Positions 18,954-27,812 of a stretch of DNA of 64,000 nt are shown piece by piece (positions within the stretch are counted from its first letter, which is position 1; every line of letters begins with the position of its first letter). The DNA is from an uncultured Alphaproteobacteria bacterium. GTDB taxonomy: Bacteria; Pseudomonadota; Alphaproteobacteria; HIMB59; GCA-002718135. The DNA lies in NCBI GenBank assembly GCA_902587565.1, contig CACILT010000003.1, positions 1 through 64,000 of the forward strand, written 5' to 3'. A program made the translations under genes and the position numbers. Under the pieces are notes generated by a model. The model had not been told where the DNA came from. It worked only from the letters and a program-made list of their open reading frames with translations, and ran no database searches.

Positions 18954-19230
18954 AAATAAAAATTTAGAAGAATTAGGTAAAAAAATTGATAATTTAGATA
19001 ATCAAAATAAAGAACCTAATATTAAAAAAAAAGAAAGTGGCGCTGGATTTGGTTTTAAAATTAGTACAGAAATTATAGCTGCACTAGTTGTTGGAGTTGG
19101 AATTGGACTTATTGTGGATAATTACTTTAATACTAAACCGATAGGGTTAATTATTTTCTTTATATTTGGCGCATTAGCTGGATTTTTGAACGTTTATCGT
19201 GTAATGCGTCGCATTGAAAAGCAAAGGTAA
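18943..19230 (+). CDS. atpI: AtpI/AtpZ-family ATP synthase accessory protein
   Basis: 95 aa. A charged, Asn/Lys-rich N-terminus is followed by two hydrophobic helices (AALVVGVGIGLIVDNYF and GLIIFFIFGALAGFLNVYRV). This is the AtpI/AtpZ pattern, a small membrane protein linked to assembly or Mg2+ supply of the F0 sector. The start lies 11 bases inside the end of smc and the gene heads the F0 operon, the standard alphaproteobacterial position. Confidence 0.88.
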   Translation: MNYKNKNLEELGKKIDNLDNQNKEPNIKKKESGAGFGFKISTEIIAALVVGVGIGLIVDNYFNTKPIGLIIFFIFGALAGFLNVYRVMRRIEKQR

Positions 19231-19251
19231 TTTTAATATTCATTAACAAAT

Positions 19252-19986
19252 ATGGCCGCAAAAGATAGTCCTCTAAAACAGTTCGAAATAGATCCAATAT
19301 CTAATATTGAACTTGGAGGTTATAACATTTCTTTCACAAACTCATCTTTTGCAATGCTAATTACTGTTTTAGTGATTACTTTATTTTTAACTTTAACAGT
19401 GAACACAAGATCAATTATCCCTTCTAGGATGCAGCTTATCTCAGAGCTTATGTATAATTTTATAGCTCAGTTACTCTCTGATACAGTTGGAGATAATGGA
19501 AAAAGATATTTCCCATTTGTTTTCTCTTTATTCATGTTTGTACTAATTGGAAATATGGTTGGAATGATACCATATCAATTTACTTTCACGAGTCACATCA
19601 TTGTTACATTTGCATTAGCAGCAGTTGTATTTATTGGCGTAACTATTCTTGGATTTATTAACCATGGTATTAAATTTTTTACTTTCTTCTATATACCAGG
19701 TGTACCGTTTTACATGCATCCACTGCTTATTCCCATTGAGGTAATTTCTTATTTATCAAGACCTATAAGTTTATCAGTTAGATTATTTGCAAACATGCTT
19801 GCTGGACACACACTACTAAAAGTGTTTGCAGGCTTTGTTGTTTCCATGCCATTTTTTACAGGAGTTTTTCCTTTAGCTTTCATTGTAGCTTTAACAGGAT
19901 TAGAAATTTTAATTGCTTTTTTGCAAGCATATGTGTTTGCAATACTGACGTGTTTATATATTAACGATGCTTATCATTTACATTAA
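19252..19986 (+). CDS. atpB: ATP synthase F0 subunit a
   Basis: 244 aa, five or six membrane helices. It forms the proton half-channels against the c-ring. The essential Arg lies in the conserved helix SLSVRLFANMLAGHTLL, and the C-terminal LEILIAFLQAYVFAILTCLYI is typical. It sits 21 bases after atpI and 18 before atpE. Subunit order I-a-c-b'-b is that of alphaproteobacteria, where F1 is encoded at a separate locus; no F1 gene appears in the window. Confidence 0.97.
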   Translation: MAAKDSPLKQFEIDPISNIELGGYNISFTNSSFAMLITVLVITLFLTLTVNTRSIIPSRMQLISELMYNFIAQLLSDTVGDNGKRYFPFVFSLFMFVLIGNMVGMIPYQFTFTSHIIVTFALAAVVFIGVTILGFINHGIKFFTFFYIPGVPFYMHPLLIPIEVISYLSRPISLSVRLFANMLAGHTLLKVFAGFVVSMPFFTGVFPLAFIVALTGLEILIAFLQAYVFAILTCLYINDAYHLH

Positions 19987-20004
19987 TTTAAAATAGGAGG
20001 ACTT

Positions 20005-20229
20005 ATGGAAATTGAAGCAGCAAAAGTAATCGGAGCGGGTTTAGCCGTTATCGGTGTTATTGGATCAGGGATTGGAATTGGGAATATTTTCTCATCTTTT
20101 ATTCAAGCAGTTGGAAGAAATCCAGCAGCAAGAGGTGAAGTTTTTACAATGACAATGTTAGGTTTCGCATTAGTTGAAGCGATTGCACTTTTCGCACTAG
20201 TTATTGCGTTAGTTATATTGTTTGGATAG
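20005..20229 (+). CDS. atpE: ATP synthase F0 subunit c
   Basis: 74-aa double-helix hairpin that makes the rotor ring. Helix 1 is the Gly-rich GAGLAVIGVIGSGIGIGNIF, the polar loop is RNPAARGE, and the ion-binding carboxylate is E58 in GFALVEAIALFAL. The residue after E58 is Ala, without the Ser/Thr typical of Na+-binding rings, so I infer H+ coupling. A strong ribosome-binding site (AGGAGG, 6 bases before ATG) fits the need for many copies per complex; most genes nearby lack one. Confidence 0.97.
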   Translation: MEIEAAKVIGAGLAVIGVIGSGIGIGNIFSSFIQAVGRNPAARGEVFTMTMLGFALVEAIALFALVIALVILFG

Positions 20230-20246
20230 AACTCAAAAATTAATTA

Positions 20247-20738
20247 ATGCCTCAATTAAATCCAGAGTTTTTTGTTTCACAGCTCTTTTGGTTAGCTGTA
20301 TTTTTTACTTTTCTATTTGTATTTTTATGGAGGGTATCACTTCCAAGAATAGCTACAGTTTTAGAGAAAAGACAAAATAAAATAGATGAAAATTTATCTT
20401 CAGCAAAAGAGCTTCAAGAACAGGCAATGGAAATTGAAAAAAAAATTAATGATCAGATCAATAAGGCTAAACTAGAAACAGATGAGAAAATTAAAGAAAC
20501 AATCAATGCTTTACAAGAAAATGTTTCTTCTCAACTTTCTTCACTTGATAAAGATTTAGAAAAAAAAGTTTCTGATGCAGAAAAAGAAATTTTAAAAAGT
20601 AAAGATGATCAAATGAAAAATATTAACAATGAAATAGTTAATATTACAAAACTGACTGTTGGAAAAATTACAGATATAGAATTGTCAGACAATGAACTTA
20701 ATAAAGTTATTGAAACACATAAAGGTAATTTTAACTAA
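20247..20738 (+). CDS. atpF2: ATP synthase F0 subunit b'
   Basis: 163 aa. One N-terminal membrane helix (QLFWLAVFFTFLFVFLWRVSLP) is followed by a long charged coiled coil. The LPRIATVLEKRQNKI segment after the helix is the usual b' form. With b it makes the heterodimeric peripheral stalk found in alphaproteobacteria and photosynthetic bacteria. It overlaps atpF by one base. Which of the two is b and which b' is assigned by gene order and the helix sequence. Confidence 0.93.
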   Translation: MPQLNPEFFVSQLFWLAVFFTFLFVFLWRVSLPRIATVLEKRQNKIDENLSSAKELQEQAMEIEKKINDQINKAKLETDEKIKETINALQENVSSQLSSLDKDLEKKVSDAEKEILKSKDDQMKNINNEIVNITKLTVGKITDIELSDNELNKVIETHKGNFN

Positions 20739-21223
20739 TGTTTTCTGATCCTCAATTTTGGGTAGCGGTATCTTTTATATTATTTATTGTAGCTATTTTT
20801 AATCCAGTACGAAAAATTCTTATATCTAGTTTAGATACACAAATAAAAGATATAAAAAATAAAATAGATGAAGTTGAGAATTTAAAAAACGAGGCTCAAA
20901 AAGCTTTGGATGAACTTAGGGACAGAGAATCTAAAGTAGAGAAAGAAATACAAAATCTAAAGTTAGAATCTGAGAAAAGAATTGCTGAATTGGAAGATAT
21001 ATCCGCCACTAAATTAACTGATCAAATTGAAAAAAGAAAAATATTGGCAGAAAATAAAATTGAACAATTAGTTCGAGATAGTAATAATTCTATCAAAAGT
21101 TATATTTCAAGTGTTGCAATAGAGGCTACTAGAAATATTCTACTTCAAAATCTAAGTAAGGATAAAAAATCTGCTTTAATTGAAGAGTCAATTACCGAAT
21201 TTAACTCTGTTCTAAAGAACTAG
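20738..21223 (+). CDS. atpF: ATP synthase F0 subunit b
   Basis: 161 aa. A single N-terminal membrane helix (FWVAVSFILFIVAIF) is followed by about 120 residues of coiled coil rich in Lys and Glu. It pairs with b' as the peripheral stalk holding F1. It is the last gene of the F0 operon, starting on the final base of the b' stop codon. The intergenic region that follows carries inverted repeats but no clear terminator. Confidence 0.93.
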   Translation: MFSDPQFWVAVSFILFIVAIFNPVRKILISSLDTQIKDIKNKIDEVENLKNEAQKALDELRDRESKVEKEIQNLKLESEKRIAELEDISATKLTDQIEKRKILAENKIEQLVRDSNNSIKSYISSVAIEATRNILLQNLSKDKKSALIEESITEFNSVLKN

Positions 21224-21224
21224 T

Positions 21225-21293
21225 AGTAGATTTAGTTATTCCAAAATCTACTTACAATATTAATAATTTAATATTAAAAGATTTTCAAAATCT
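21225..21293. repeat. Cluster of inverted AGATTTT/AAAATCT repeats after atpF
   Basis: Between atpF and ispH, AGTAGATTT (21225-21233) and AAATCTACT (21244-21252) form a 9-bp inverted repeat. AGATTTT at 21279-21285 and AAAATCT at 21287-21293 form a second, nearly gapless palindrome using the same core. There is no U-tract after either, so they are poor intrinsic terminators. They could be an operator pair for ispH or a weak mRNA-end structure. The rest of this 112-base gap shows nothing I recognise. Confidence 0.35.
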
Positions 21294-21335
21294 ATAGTAT
21301 TATTAAATAACCAAAATTAATAGTAACAAATTTGG

Positions 21336-22277
21336 ATGACAAAAAAACTTAATATATTTCTTGCAGGACCTCGGGGATTTTGTGCAGGTGTAGATAGGGC
21401 TATAGAAATGGTAAAGGGTGCTCTAAAAAAATATGGAGCCCCAGTATATGTTCGTCATGAAATAGTGCATAATAAATTTGTTGTTGAAAATCTCAAATCA
21501 CAGGGAGCTATTTTTGTAGAAGAATTAAATGAGATTGAAGATAGAAGTAGACCAGTTATCTTTTCTGCACATGGTGTTCCAAAAGCAGTCCCAGAGGAAG
21601 CATTAAGTTTAAATTTAGTATATTATGATGCAACATGTCCGCTTGTTAGCAAAATCCATAAAGAAGTTGAAAATTTTGATAAAAAAAATCTGCCAGTAAT
21701 TTTAATTGGTCATAGAAATCATCCTGAAGTTATTGGAACTATGGGCCAAACAGATAAAAAAATTCATTTAGTAGAAAAAGTTGAAGATGTAAAAAAATTG
21801 CCTTTAAAACAAAATGATGAGATTGCATATGTTACTCAGACAACACTATCAGTAGATGAAACGATAGATATAATAAAAGAAATAAAATTACATTTTAGTA
21901 ATGTCATAGAACCAAAAAAAAATGATATTTGTTATGCTACGACAAATAGACAAGAAGCGGTCAAAAAGATAGCGAATCAATGTGATTATTTTTTAGTAAT
22001 TGGTGCAAGTAACTCATCAAATTCCCTAAGATTAGTTGAAGTAGCAAAAAATTATGGATCAAACAAAGCTATTTTAGTAGAAGATGTAGATTCATTAAAT
22101 TTAAATATATTTCAAGAATCTGAAAATATAGGAATAACAGCAAGTGCATCATCGCCAGAAGTACTTGTACAAAAACTTCTTGATAATTTGAAAAGAAATT
22201 TTGAAATACATATTAATGAAGGATCTTACCAAAAAGAAGATGTATTTTTTAAAGTGCCACAAAAACTAAACGTATAG
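21336..22277 (+). CDS. ispH: 4-hydroxy-3-methylbut-2-enyl diphosphate reductase
   Basis: Last step of the MEP isoprenoid pathway, giving IPP and DMAPP. 313 aa. The three Cys ligands of the Fe-S cluster are visible in GPRGFCAGVDRAI, DATCPLVSKIHKE and NDICYATTNRQEAV. SAHGVPKAVPEEA and TQTTLSVDET are further family motifs. No clear ribosome-binding site. It is followed 3 bases later by thrB, then rnhA and the yceI-like gene in an apparent four-gene operon, an association also common in other alphaproteobacteria. Confidence 0.97.
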   Translation: MTKKLNIFLAGPRGFCAGVDRAIEMVKGALKKYGAPVYVRHEIVHNKFVVENLKSQGAIFVEELNEIEDRSRPVIFSAHGVPKAVPEEALSLNLVYYDATCPLVSKIHKEVENFDKKNLPVILIGHRNHPEVIGTMGQTDKKIHLVEKVEDVKKLPLKQNDEIAYVTQTTLSVDETIDIIKEIKLHFSNVIEPKKNDICYATTNRQEAVKKIANQCDYFLVIGASNSSNSLRLVEVAKNYGSNKAILVEDVDSLNLNIFQESENIGITASASSPEVLVQKLLDNLKRNFEIHINEGSYQKEDVFFKVPQKLNV

Positions 22278-22280
22278 AAG

Positions 22281-23231
22281 ATGGCAGTCTTTACTAAATT
22301 ACTTAAAGAAGATATTGAAAACTTTATTTCTAAGTATTCAATTGGAAATTTAGACAGCTTTGAAGAAATTGTAGATGGGATAGAGAACTCAAATTTTAAA
22401 ATTTTTTGTAATAATCAACCATATATTTTAACAATTTTTGAAAAAAGAGTAACTGAGCAAGAATTACCTTTTTTTATAAATTTAAAAAACTTTTTAAATA
22501 AAAATAATTTTAAATGTCCAAAAGCTATCTCAGATAAAAATGGAAAAATTTTAAAAAGAATAAAAAATAAAACAGCTGTAATAATATCTTTTCTAGAAGG
22601 TAAAAGTATTGAAGAACCTAACTCTGAAATGTGTAGAGAAGTTGGAAAAATGGTTGCTGATTTACACAATCTTACCATAAATTTTGATGAAAAAAGACCT
22701 AACAGTTTAGATCTACAGGATTGGAAAGAAATTTACAAAAAGTGTCTTAATAATAAATCCGAAAAGTTTAATGAAACAATGTATTTGTTAAAAAATGAAT
22801 TAGAGTATTTAGAAAATTATTGGCCAACGAATATTCCTTGTGGTGTCATACATGCTGATTTGTTTAGAGATAATATTTTTTTTAAAGATGAAAAAATTTC
22901 TGGAGTAATAGATTTCTATTTTGCATGTTATTATTTTTATATTTACGATTTAGCTATAGTTATTAATGATTGGTGTTTTAGTGAAAATGGACAATACTTT
23001 AACAAAGAGAACTGCTTAATAATTCTTGGGGAATATCAAAAGTTGAGAGAATTAAGTGATATTGAAAAGAAATCATTAAATATTTTATTAAGAGCTGCTG
23101 CTGTTAGAATATTATGTACGAGAGTGCACGATTATATTTTTCATCCGCCTGATGCAGTAGTTGTTAAAAAAGATCCATTTGAATATTTGAATATTTTAAG
23201 ATGGCATCAACAAAATGATATTTTTGAATAA
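22281..23231 (+). CDS. thrB: Homoserine kinase (ThrB2, choline-kinase fold)
   Basis: Phosphorylates homoserine for threonine synthesis. 316 aa of the aminoglycoside-phosphotransferase-like fold. Catalytic loop VIHADLFRDNIFF and metal-binding GVIDFYFACYYFYIYDLA are intact, and the N-terminal part has GNLDSFEEIVDGIENSNF, which is characteristic of ThrB of this type. The pathway's next enzyme, thrC, is also in the window at 61338. It overlaps rnhA by one base. Confidence 0.92.
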   Translation: MAVFTKLLKEDIENFISKYSIGNLDSFEEIVDGIENSNFKIFCNNQPYILTIFEKRVTEQELPFFINLKNFLNKNNFKCPKAISDKNGKILKRIKNKTAVIISFLEGKSIEEPNSEMCREVGKMVADLHNLTINFDEKRPNSLDLQDWKEIYKKCLNNKSEKFNETMYLLKNELEYLENYWPTNIPCGVIHADLFRDNIFFKDEKISGVIDFYFACYYFYIYDLAIVINDWCFSENGQYFNKENCLIILGEYQKLRELSDIEKKSLNILLRAAAVRILCTRVHDYIFHPPDAVVVKKDPFEYLNILRWHQQNDIFE

Positions 23232-23659
23232 TGATTAATATTTATACAGATGGCGCATGTTCTGGGAATCCTGGTATAGGTGGATGGGGAGTTGTAATTT
23301 TAGATGATAAGAAAGAAATTTTATTAAATGGCGGAGATCAACTTACAACTAATAATAAAATGGAACTTACAGCAGCAATAAAAGCTCTAGAATATTATAA
23401 GATAAAAAAAGATTTAATTATTTATACTGATAGCAAATATGTAAAAGATGGAATTGAATCATGGATTATAAATTGGAAAAGAAATGGATGGAAAACATCA
23501 ACAAAAAAAATAGTGAAAAATAAAGAATTATGGATGCAATTAGATAATCTAATAAATAAACATAATGTAACTTGGAAATGGGTTAAGGGTCACGCAGGTT
23601 TTGAATTTAATGAAAAAGCTGATGAGTTAGCAAGGAAATATATTGAAAGTAATATTTAG
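23231..23659 (+). CDS. rnhA: Ribonuclease HI
   Basis: Cleaves RNA in RNA-DNA hybrids. 142 aa. The acidic active site is complete: Asp7 in IYTDGACSGNPG, Glu in NKMELTAAIKAL, Asp in IYTDSKYVKDGI, and the C-terminal Asp in FNEKADELARK, preceded by the catalytic-loop His in VKGHAG. Start and end overlap the neighbouring genes, by 1 and 17 bases. Confidence 0.97.
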   Translation: MINIYTDGACSGNPGIGGWGVVILDDKKEILLNGGDQLTTNNKMELTAAIKALEYYKIKKDLIIYTDSKYVKDGIESWIINWKRNGWKTSTKKIVKNKELWMQLDNLINKHNVTWKWVKGHAGFEFNEKADELARKYIESNI

Positions 23660-24206
23660 TTTATTTTTTATTTTTCTTTATTGTAAACAGAGTGTTGCAA
23701 ATGATTTATGGACTATAGATAAAAATATTTCTAGTATAGAATTTGAAGTTCCAGTTTTGTTTGCAAAAAATGTTACTGGTAAATTTAATACATTTGATGG
23801 TTTTGTTTCCTTAGATTTTTCCAATCAAAATAATAATAAAGCACTAATAAATGTTAGTATTGATAGTTTAGACTTAAATTATAAGAGATATAAAAATTTA
23901 GTACTAAGTGAGGTTTTCTTTGATGCTAAAAAATTTCCATTCGGTCTTATTGATACCAACAATTTTAAATTTAATTACGAAGATGATAAAATTAATTTAA
24001 TAGGTGAATTAACAATAAAAGATAAAAGTCAAAAAATCCCTCTTGATATAGAAGTTATAAAATTAGCTAGTGAGTTGGTTCAGGTAAAAAGTTATATTTC
24101 TTTTTCTAGAAATGACTTTGAAATTGGGACTGGTAGTTGGAAAAACACAACAATTCTCAAAGATGAGATAAAAATAAAAGCAAATATTTTTTTATTTAAA
24201 GAATAA
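23643..24206 (+). CDS. YceI family periplasmic protein
   Basis: 187 aa with a signal peptide (VIFSLFFIFLYCKQSVAND). The mature start NDLWTIDKNISSIEFEV and the later FDAKKFPFG and GELTIKDKSQKIPLDIEV segments match the YceI lipid-binding beta-barrel family, which binds polyisoprenoids. It must initiate at TTG 23643: no ATG lies before the mature region, and only this start provides the export signal. That start sits 17 bases inside rnhA. Physiological role unknown. Confidence 0.85.
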   Translation: MKVIFSLFFIFLYCKQSVANDLWTIDKNISSIEFEVPVLFAKNVTGKFNTFDGFVSLDFSNQNNNKALINVSIDSLDLNYKRYKNLVLSEVFFDAKKFPFGLIDTNNFKFNYEDDKINLIGELTIKDKSQKIPLDIEVIKLASELVQVKSYISFSRNDFEIGTGSWKNTTILKDEIKIKANIFLFKE

Positions 24207-24226
24207 TCAATTATTCTAAAAGTTTA

Positions 24227-25711
24227 CTAAATATTTAAATTTTGAGAAGTTTTATTATTACTTTTATACAAATCTTTCCAAATAGAATACCTTTTTAATA
24301 AAAGATCAATGTTATCTTCGTTCGGCTGATAAGTTTTACTTATTTTAATTTCACTAACAATATTTTCTTTATTATCAATTGTATCATCCTGATACATAGC
24401 TAACCTTGATACGCCAAGAGCGGCACTAAATTCACTTTGATCACAAACACTTAATTTTCTATTTAATAGGGATGCAAGCAATTCAATCCAAAATGAACTT
24501 TTGGAACCTCCTCCAACCATAAATATGTTATCAAAGTTGTTATTAACTTTCAAAATTGAATTTACACCATCTAATATTCCAAAACTGACACCTTCTATTA
24601 CTGCATACTGTAAATCTGCTGCATTTGTGGTTGTTTTTATAGAATGGAAGGAACCTCTAATATGAGGATCATTATGCGGAGTTCTTTCTCCGGACAAATA
24701 AGGTAAAAAATAAGAAGAATTTTTTATGGAAGTTTTATCATTATAAAAGCTCATTACATTGTTAAGTGTATCAGAGATTGATGTATTAGTAACTGCACAA
24801 ATCCAATCTAAACAATTACTTGCACTTAACATAACTGACATTAGGTGCCATTTATTAGGCAAACAATGACAAAATGAATGTACTGCATCACCAGTATTGC
24901 TTAAAAAATTATCAGTTGGAGTAAAAAAAACTCCTGAAGTACCAAGAGATATAAATGATTGATTGTGTCTTGTTATGCCCATACCAGTTGCTGCAGCTGC
25001 ATTATCCCCCGCTCCTCCAACAACTTTTACATTATTATTAAAATTAAATTTATTTTTTAATTCTTTTTTTAAAAATCCTGTTTGCTCATTTCCTTCCACA
25101 AGATCTGGCATATGTTTTTCCTCTAAAAATGAACAAGATAAAAGTTGATTTGACCATTTTCTTTTTTTAACGTCTAACCATAATGTGCCAGAAGCATCTG
25201 ACATCTCAGAAAAATATTCACCTGTGAGAACAAAACGTAAATAATCTTTAGGAAGTAAAACTTTAAATATTTTATAAAAATTTTCTTTTTCATTTTTCTT
25301 AATCCAGTTAATCTTGGGAGCTGTAAAACCAGGCATGGTTATATTGCCTGAAATAGACCGCACGTCAAAATTTTGTTTTTCAAACTCTAAGCATTCTTGG
25401 TAAGATCTTGTATCATTCCATAGAATACAAGGTCTGATCACATTCCCATCTTTATCGATCAATGTAGCACCATGCATATGACCAGATATTCCTATAGAAA
25501 TTGTTTCACAAAATTCTTTCGGTTTTTTTATTTTTATAGCTTCTAAACATTCAATAGTTGCATCAACCCATTCTTTTGGGTTTTGCTCACTAAAACCATC
25601 TTTTGGGGATTGAGTCGTTAAATTTGCATTTGCACTAGCAAGAATATTTTGTTTTTTATCAATCAATATCATTTTGACTGAAGATGTTCCAAGATCTATA
25701 CCAATAAACAC
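24227..25711 (-). CDS. xylB: Xylulokinase (FGGY carbohydrate kinase)
   Basis: 494 aa. Phosphorylates D-xylulose, feeding the pentose phosphate pathway. Visible: N-terminal phosphate loop GIDLGTSSVKMILID, substrate region ISGHMHGATLIDKDG and RPCILWNDTRS, and the adenosine motif MVGGGSKSSFWIELLASLLNR. These agree best with XylB among FGGY kinases, but closely related pentulose or hexulose kinases cannot be ruled out. No xylose isomerase gene (xylA) was recognised; a xylose-isomerase-fold protein of another type lies at 56014. Confidence 0.85.
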   Translation of the reverse strand: MFIGIDLGTSSVKMILIDKKQNILASANANLTTQSPKDGFSEQNPKEWVDATIECLEAIKIKKPKEFCETISIGISGHMHGATLIDKDGNVIRPCILWNDTRSYQECLEFEKQNFDVRSISGNITMPGFTAPKINWIKKNEKENFYKIFKVLLPKDYLRFVLTGEYFSEMSDASGTLWLDVKKRKWSNQLLSCSFLEEKHMPDLVEGNEQTGFLKKELKNKFNFNNNVKVVGGAGDNAAAATGMGITRHNQSFISLGTSGVFFTPTDNFLSNTGDAVHSFCHCLPNKWHLMSVMLSASNCLDWICAVTNTSISDTLNNVMSFYNDKTSIKNSSYFLPYLSGERTPHNDPHIRGSFHSIKTTTNAADLQYAVIEGVSFGILDGVNSILKVNNNFDNIFMVGGGSKSSFWIELLASLLNRKLSVCDQSEFSAALGVSRLAMYQDDTIDNKENIVSEIKISKTYQPNEDNIDLLLKRYSIWKDLYKSNNKTSQNLNI

Positions 25712-25759
25712 GATTTAAAATTATAACATTAATAATTTAATTAATACAAAAAAATAAAA

Positions 25760-26620
25760 CTACTTAATAGAATATCTAAATATAAAAATACCTGAAGCGA
25801 CAATTATAATAGCTCCAAATAAAGTGAATATATCGGGGATTTCATTGTAAACAAGAAAACCAAAAAGTATCGCCCATATAATTATACTATAATGATACGG
25901 TGCTAGGATACTGGCAGGAGAAATACTTAATGCTTTGATTTGTAAATATAAGCCGGTGCAAAAGAAGAAGCCTACAAAAATAAAAAAGATAAAAGAAAAG
26001 GCATGTAATGGTTGCCAAAAAAAATATGAAAAAACAAGAGTAATTATTGAACCAATTAGACCATTATAAAACAACATAGTCTCGTTATTATCATGTTCTG
26101 CATTTAATCTAGTTGCTATTTGATACAATGAATAAAAGAAGGCGGCTAATAAAGGTATAATTAAATATGGGTTAAAAATATTTATTCCTGGACGCATAAT
26201 TAATATTACCCCTACAAAACTAATAATGATTGCAATCCACGTTGAAAGGGAAATTTTTTCTTTTAAAATTATATATGAAAATATCAAAACTAATACAGGC
26301 GACAAAGATCCAATTGTATGAGCATCTGCTAAAGCTAAATATCGAAAAGATAAAACAAAAAAACAAGATTCAAGTGTTGATAAAATACATCTTGTTATTT
26401 GAATTTTGTAATTATTAGAAATATAAAATTTTTTTACTTTATTTTTTCTAGCAATAAAAAATGAAAATAATAAACAAAATAAATACTTAATAAATAAAAG
26501 TTGAAAAACTGAATGATATTGGACTGCAGTTTTTTGAATAGTATCTAAAATTCCAAAAGATAAATATGCAAGAAGAATAAAAAGAATTCCATAATAATAT
26601 GGATTTGATTTAGTATTCAT
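25760..26620 (-). CDS. EamA/DMT-family transporter
   Basis: 286 aa with about ten hydrophobic segments and the two EamA repeats. The first ends in a typical VLIFSYIILKEKISLSTWIAIIISFVGVILIM segment (residues about 110-142), the second in IWAILFGFLVYNEIPDIFTLFGAIIIVASG. Inner-membrane metabolite exporter or importer, substrate unreadable. Its start overlaps the end of the serine hydrolase gene by 11 bases, so they are co-transcribed. Confidence 0.85.
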   Translation of the reverse strand: MNTKSNPYYYGILFILLAYLSFGILDTIQKTAVQYHSVFQLLFIKYLFCLLFSFFIARKNKVKKFYISNNYKIQITRCILSTLESCFFVLSFRYLALADAHTIGSLSPVLVLIFSYIILKEKISLSTWIAIIISFVGVILIMRPGINIFNPYLIIPLLAAFFYSLYQIATRLNAEHDNNETMLFYNGLIGSIITLVFSYFFWQPLHAFSFIFFIFVGFFFCTGLYLQIKALSISPASILAPYHYSIIIWAILFGFLVYNEIPDIFTLFGAIIIVASGIFIFRYSIK

Positions 26621-27809
26621 TTAATGTTTTAAAAATATTATTATAAAAATCTTGTTTAATATTTTTATGAGCATCAATAATTTGCATCATTAGAACTGCT
26701 GATAAATTATTAATAGGATCTACTAAAAAATAAGTAGAGGCATATCCTGACCAACCAAATTCACCAATAGTACCAAATTTGTTTTGGTTAGTATTTTTTA
26801 TTAAAACTCTCATACCCATGCCCCATCCATAACCAATTAAATCGTTTTCATAATCTATATTTTTTTTTGTGTTGATTGATGTAATTTCAAGAGGAAATAA
26901 ATCTGCAGTTAAAGAATTATTACGCATGATTTCTAAAGTATCAGTATTTACTAGCGGTTTGGAATTTTTATTTTTACCATTGAGTAGCATAGTTGCAAAC
27001 TTTGCATAATCTTCAGCAGTAGAGAAGAGTCCGTGTCCTCCTCTTGAATAATTTTGATTAGTTGTTGGATAACCATATAAAATTAGTTTTCTTTTATCAA
27101 AATTTAGATTGGTTAATTTGGACCTATCAAAACTATATTCAAAAGTTTCTACTAAATTCTTTTGATTACTTTCATTAATAAAAAAATTTGTTTGATTCAT
27201 TTCTAATGGATCAAATATATTTTCTTTTAAAATATTAATTATTTTATCTTTAGTTACAATCTCGATAATTCTAGCTAAAATATCTATTGATATAGAATAA
27301 TGCCAATTCGATCCTGGTTCATATAAAAGAGGTAATTCCAGGATTTTATTTACTTCCTCTTCTAAACTAGAAGTAGGTGAATGAAATAATCCTTTGTCTT
27401 CATACTCTTGGGCTAAATTATTATCACTACTATTATAAGTGAAACCAGCTGTATGTTGTAAAAGTTGCCTAATAGTAGGTAAATTGTCAACTGGACTAGT
27501 ATCACTTAATTTGCTTGTTAAACTATTAAGTTTTTTTATATTTTTAAATTCGGGTAAATATGTATCAATAGTATCGTCTAATGATAAAAATTTTTTTTCA
27601 GCTAATTGCATTGCTGCAAAGCCAACAATTGGTTTGGTCATTGACCAAACTCTATAATACGAATTTTTATTAAGTTTTTCTTTTAAATCCAAATCCTTGT
27701 ATCCAATAACATCGTGATAAACTTTATTTTCATAGTTAATTATCCACTCCGCTCCATTACATCTTCCAGCATCAATATGTTTTTGAAAATCAATTTTTAT
27801 ATTTTCCAT
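26610..27809 (-). CDS. Serine hydrolase, beta-lactamase class C / EstB-like
   Basis: 399 aa, no signal peptide, so probably cytoplasmic. The nucleophile motif S-x-x-K is S56-M-T-K59 in RVWSMTKPIVGF. The second motif Tyr is in NWHYSISIDILARI, as in EstB-type esterases. GGHGLFSTAEDYAKFATMLLNG and the late FGEFGWSGYASTYFLVDP complete the fold. Likely an esterase, lactonase or amide hydrolase; the neighbourhood (kinase, dehydrogenases) points to small-molecule catabolism rather than antibiotic resistance. It lies 3 bases after the Ldh gene. Confidence 0.85.
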   Translation of the reverse strand: MENIKIDFQKHIDAGRCNGAEWIINYENKVYHDVIGYKDLDLKEKLNKNSYYRVWSMTKPIVGFAAMQLAEKKFLSLDDTIDTYLPEFKNIKKLNSLTSKLSDTSPVDNLPTIRQLLQHTAGFTYNSSDNNLAQEYEDKGLFHSPTSSLEEEVNKILELPLLYEPGSNWHYSISIDILARIIEIVTKDKIINILKENIFDPLEMNQTNFFINESNQKNLVETFEYSFDRSKLTNLNFDKRKLILYGYPTTNQNYSRGGHGLFSTAEDYAKFATMLLNGKNKNSKPLVNTDTLEIMRNNSLTADLFPLEITSINTKKNIDYENDLIGYGWGMGMRVLIKNTNQNKFGTIGEFGWSGYASTYFLVDPINNLSAVLMMQIIDAHKNIKQDFYNNIFKTLNEY

Positions 27810-27812
27810 GAT

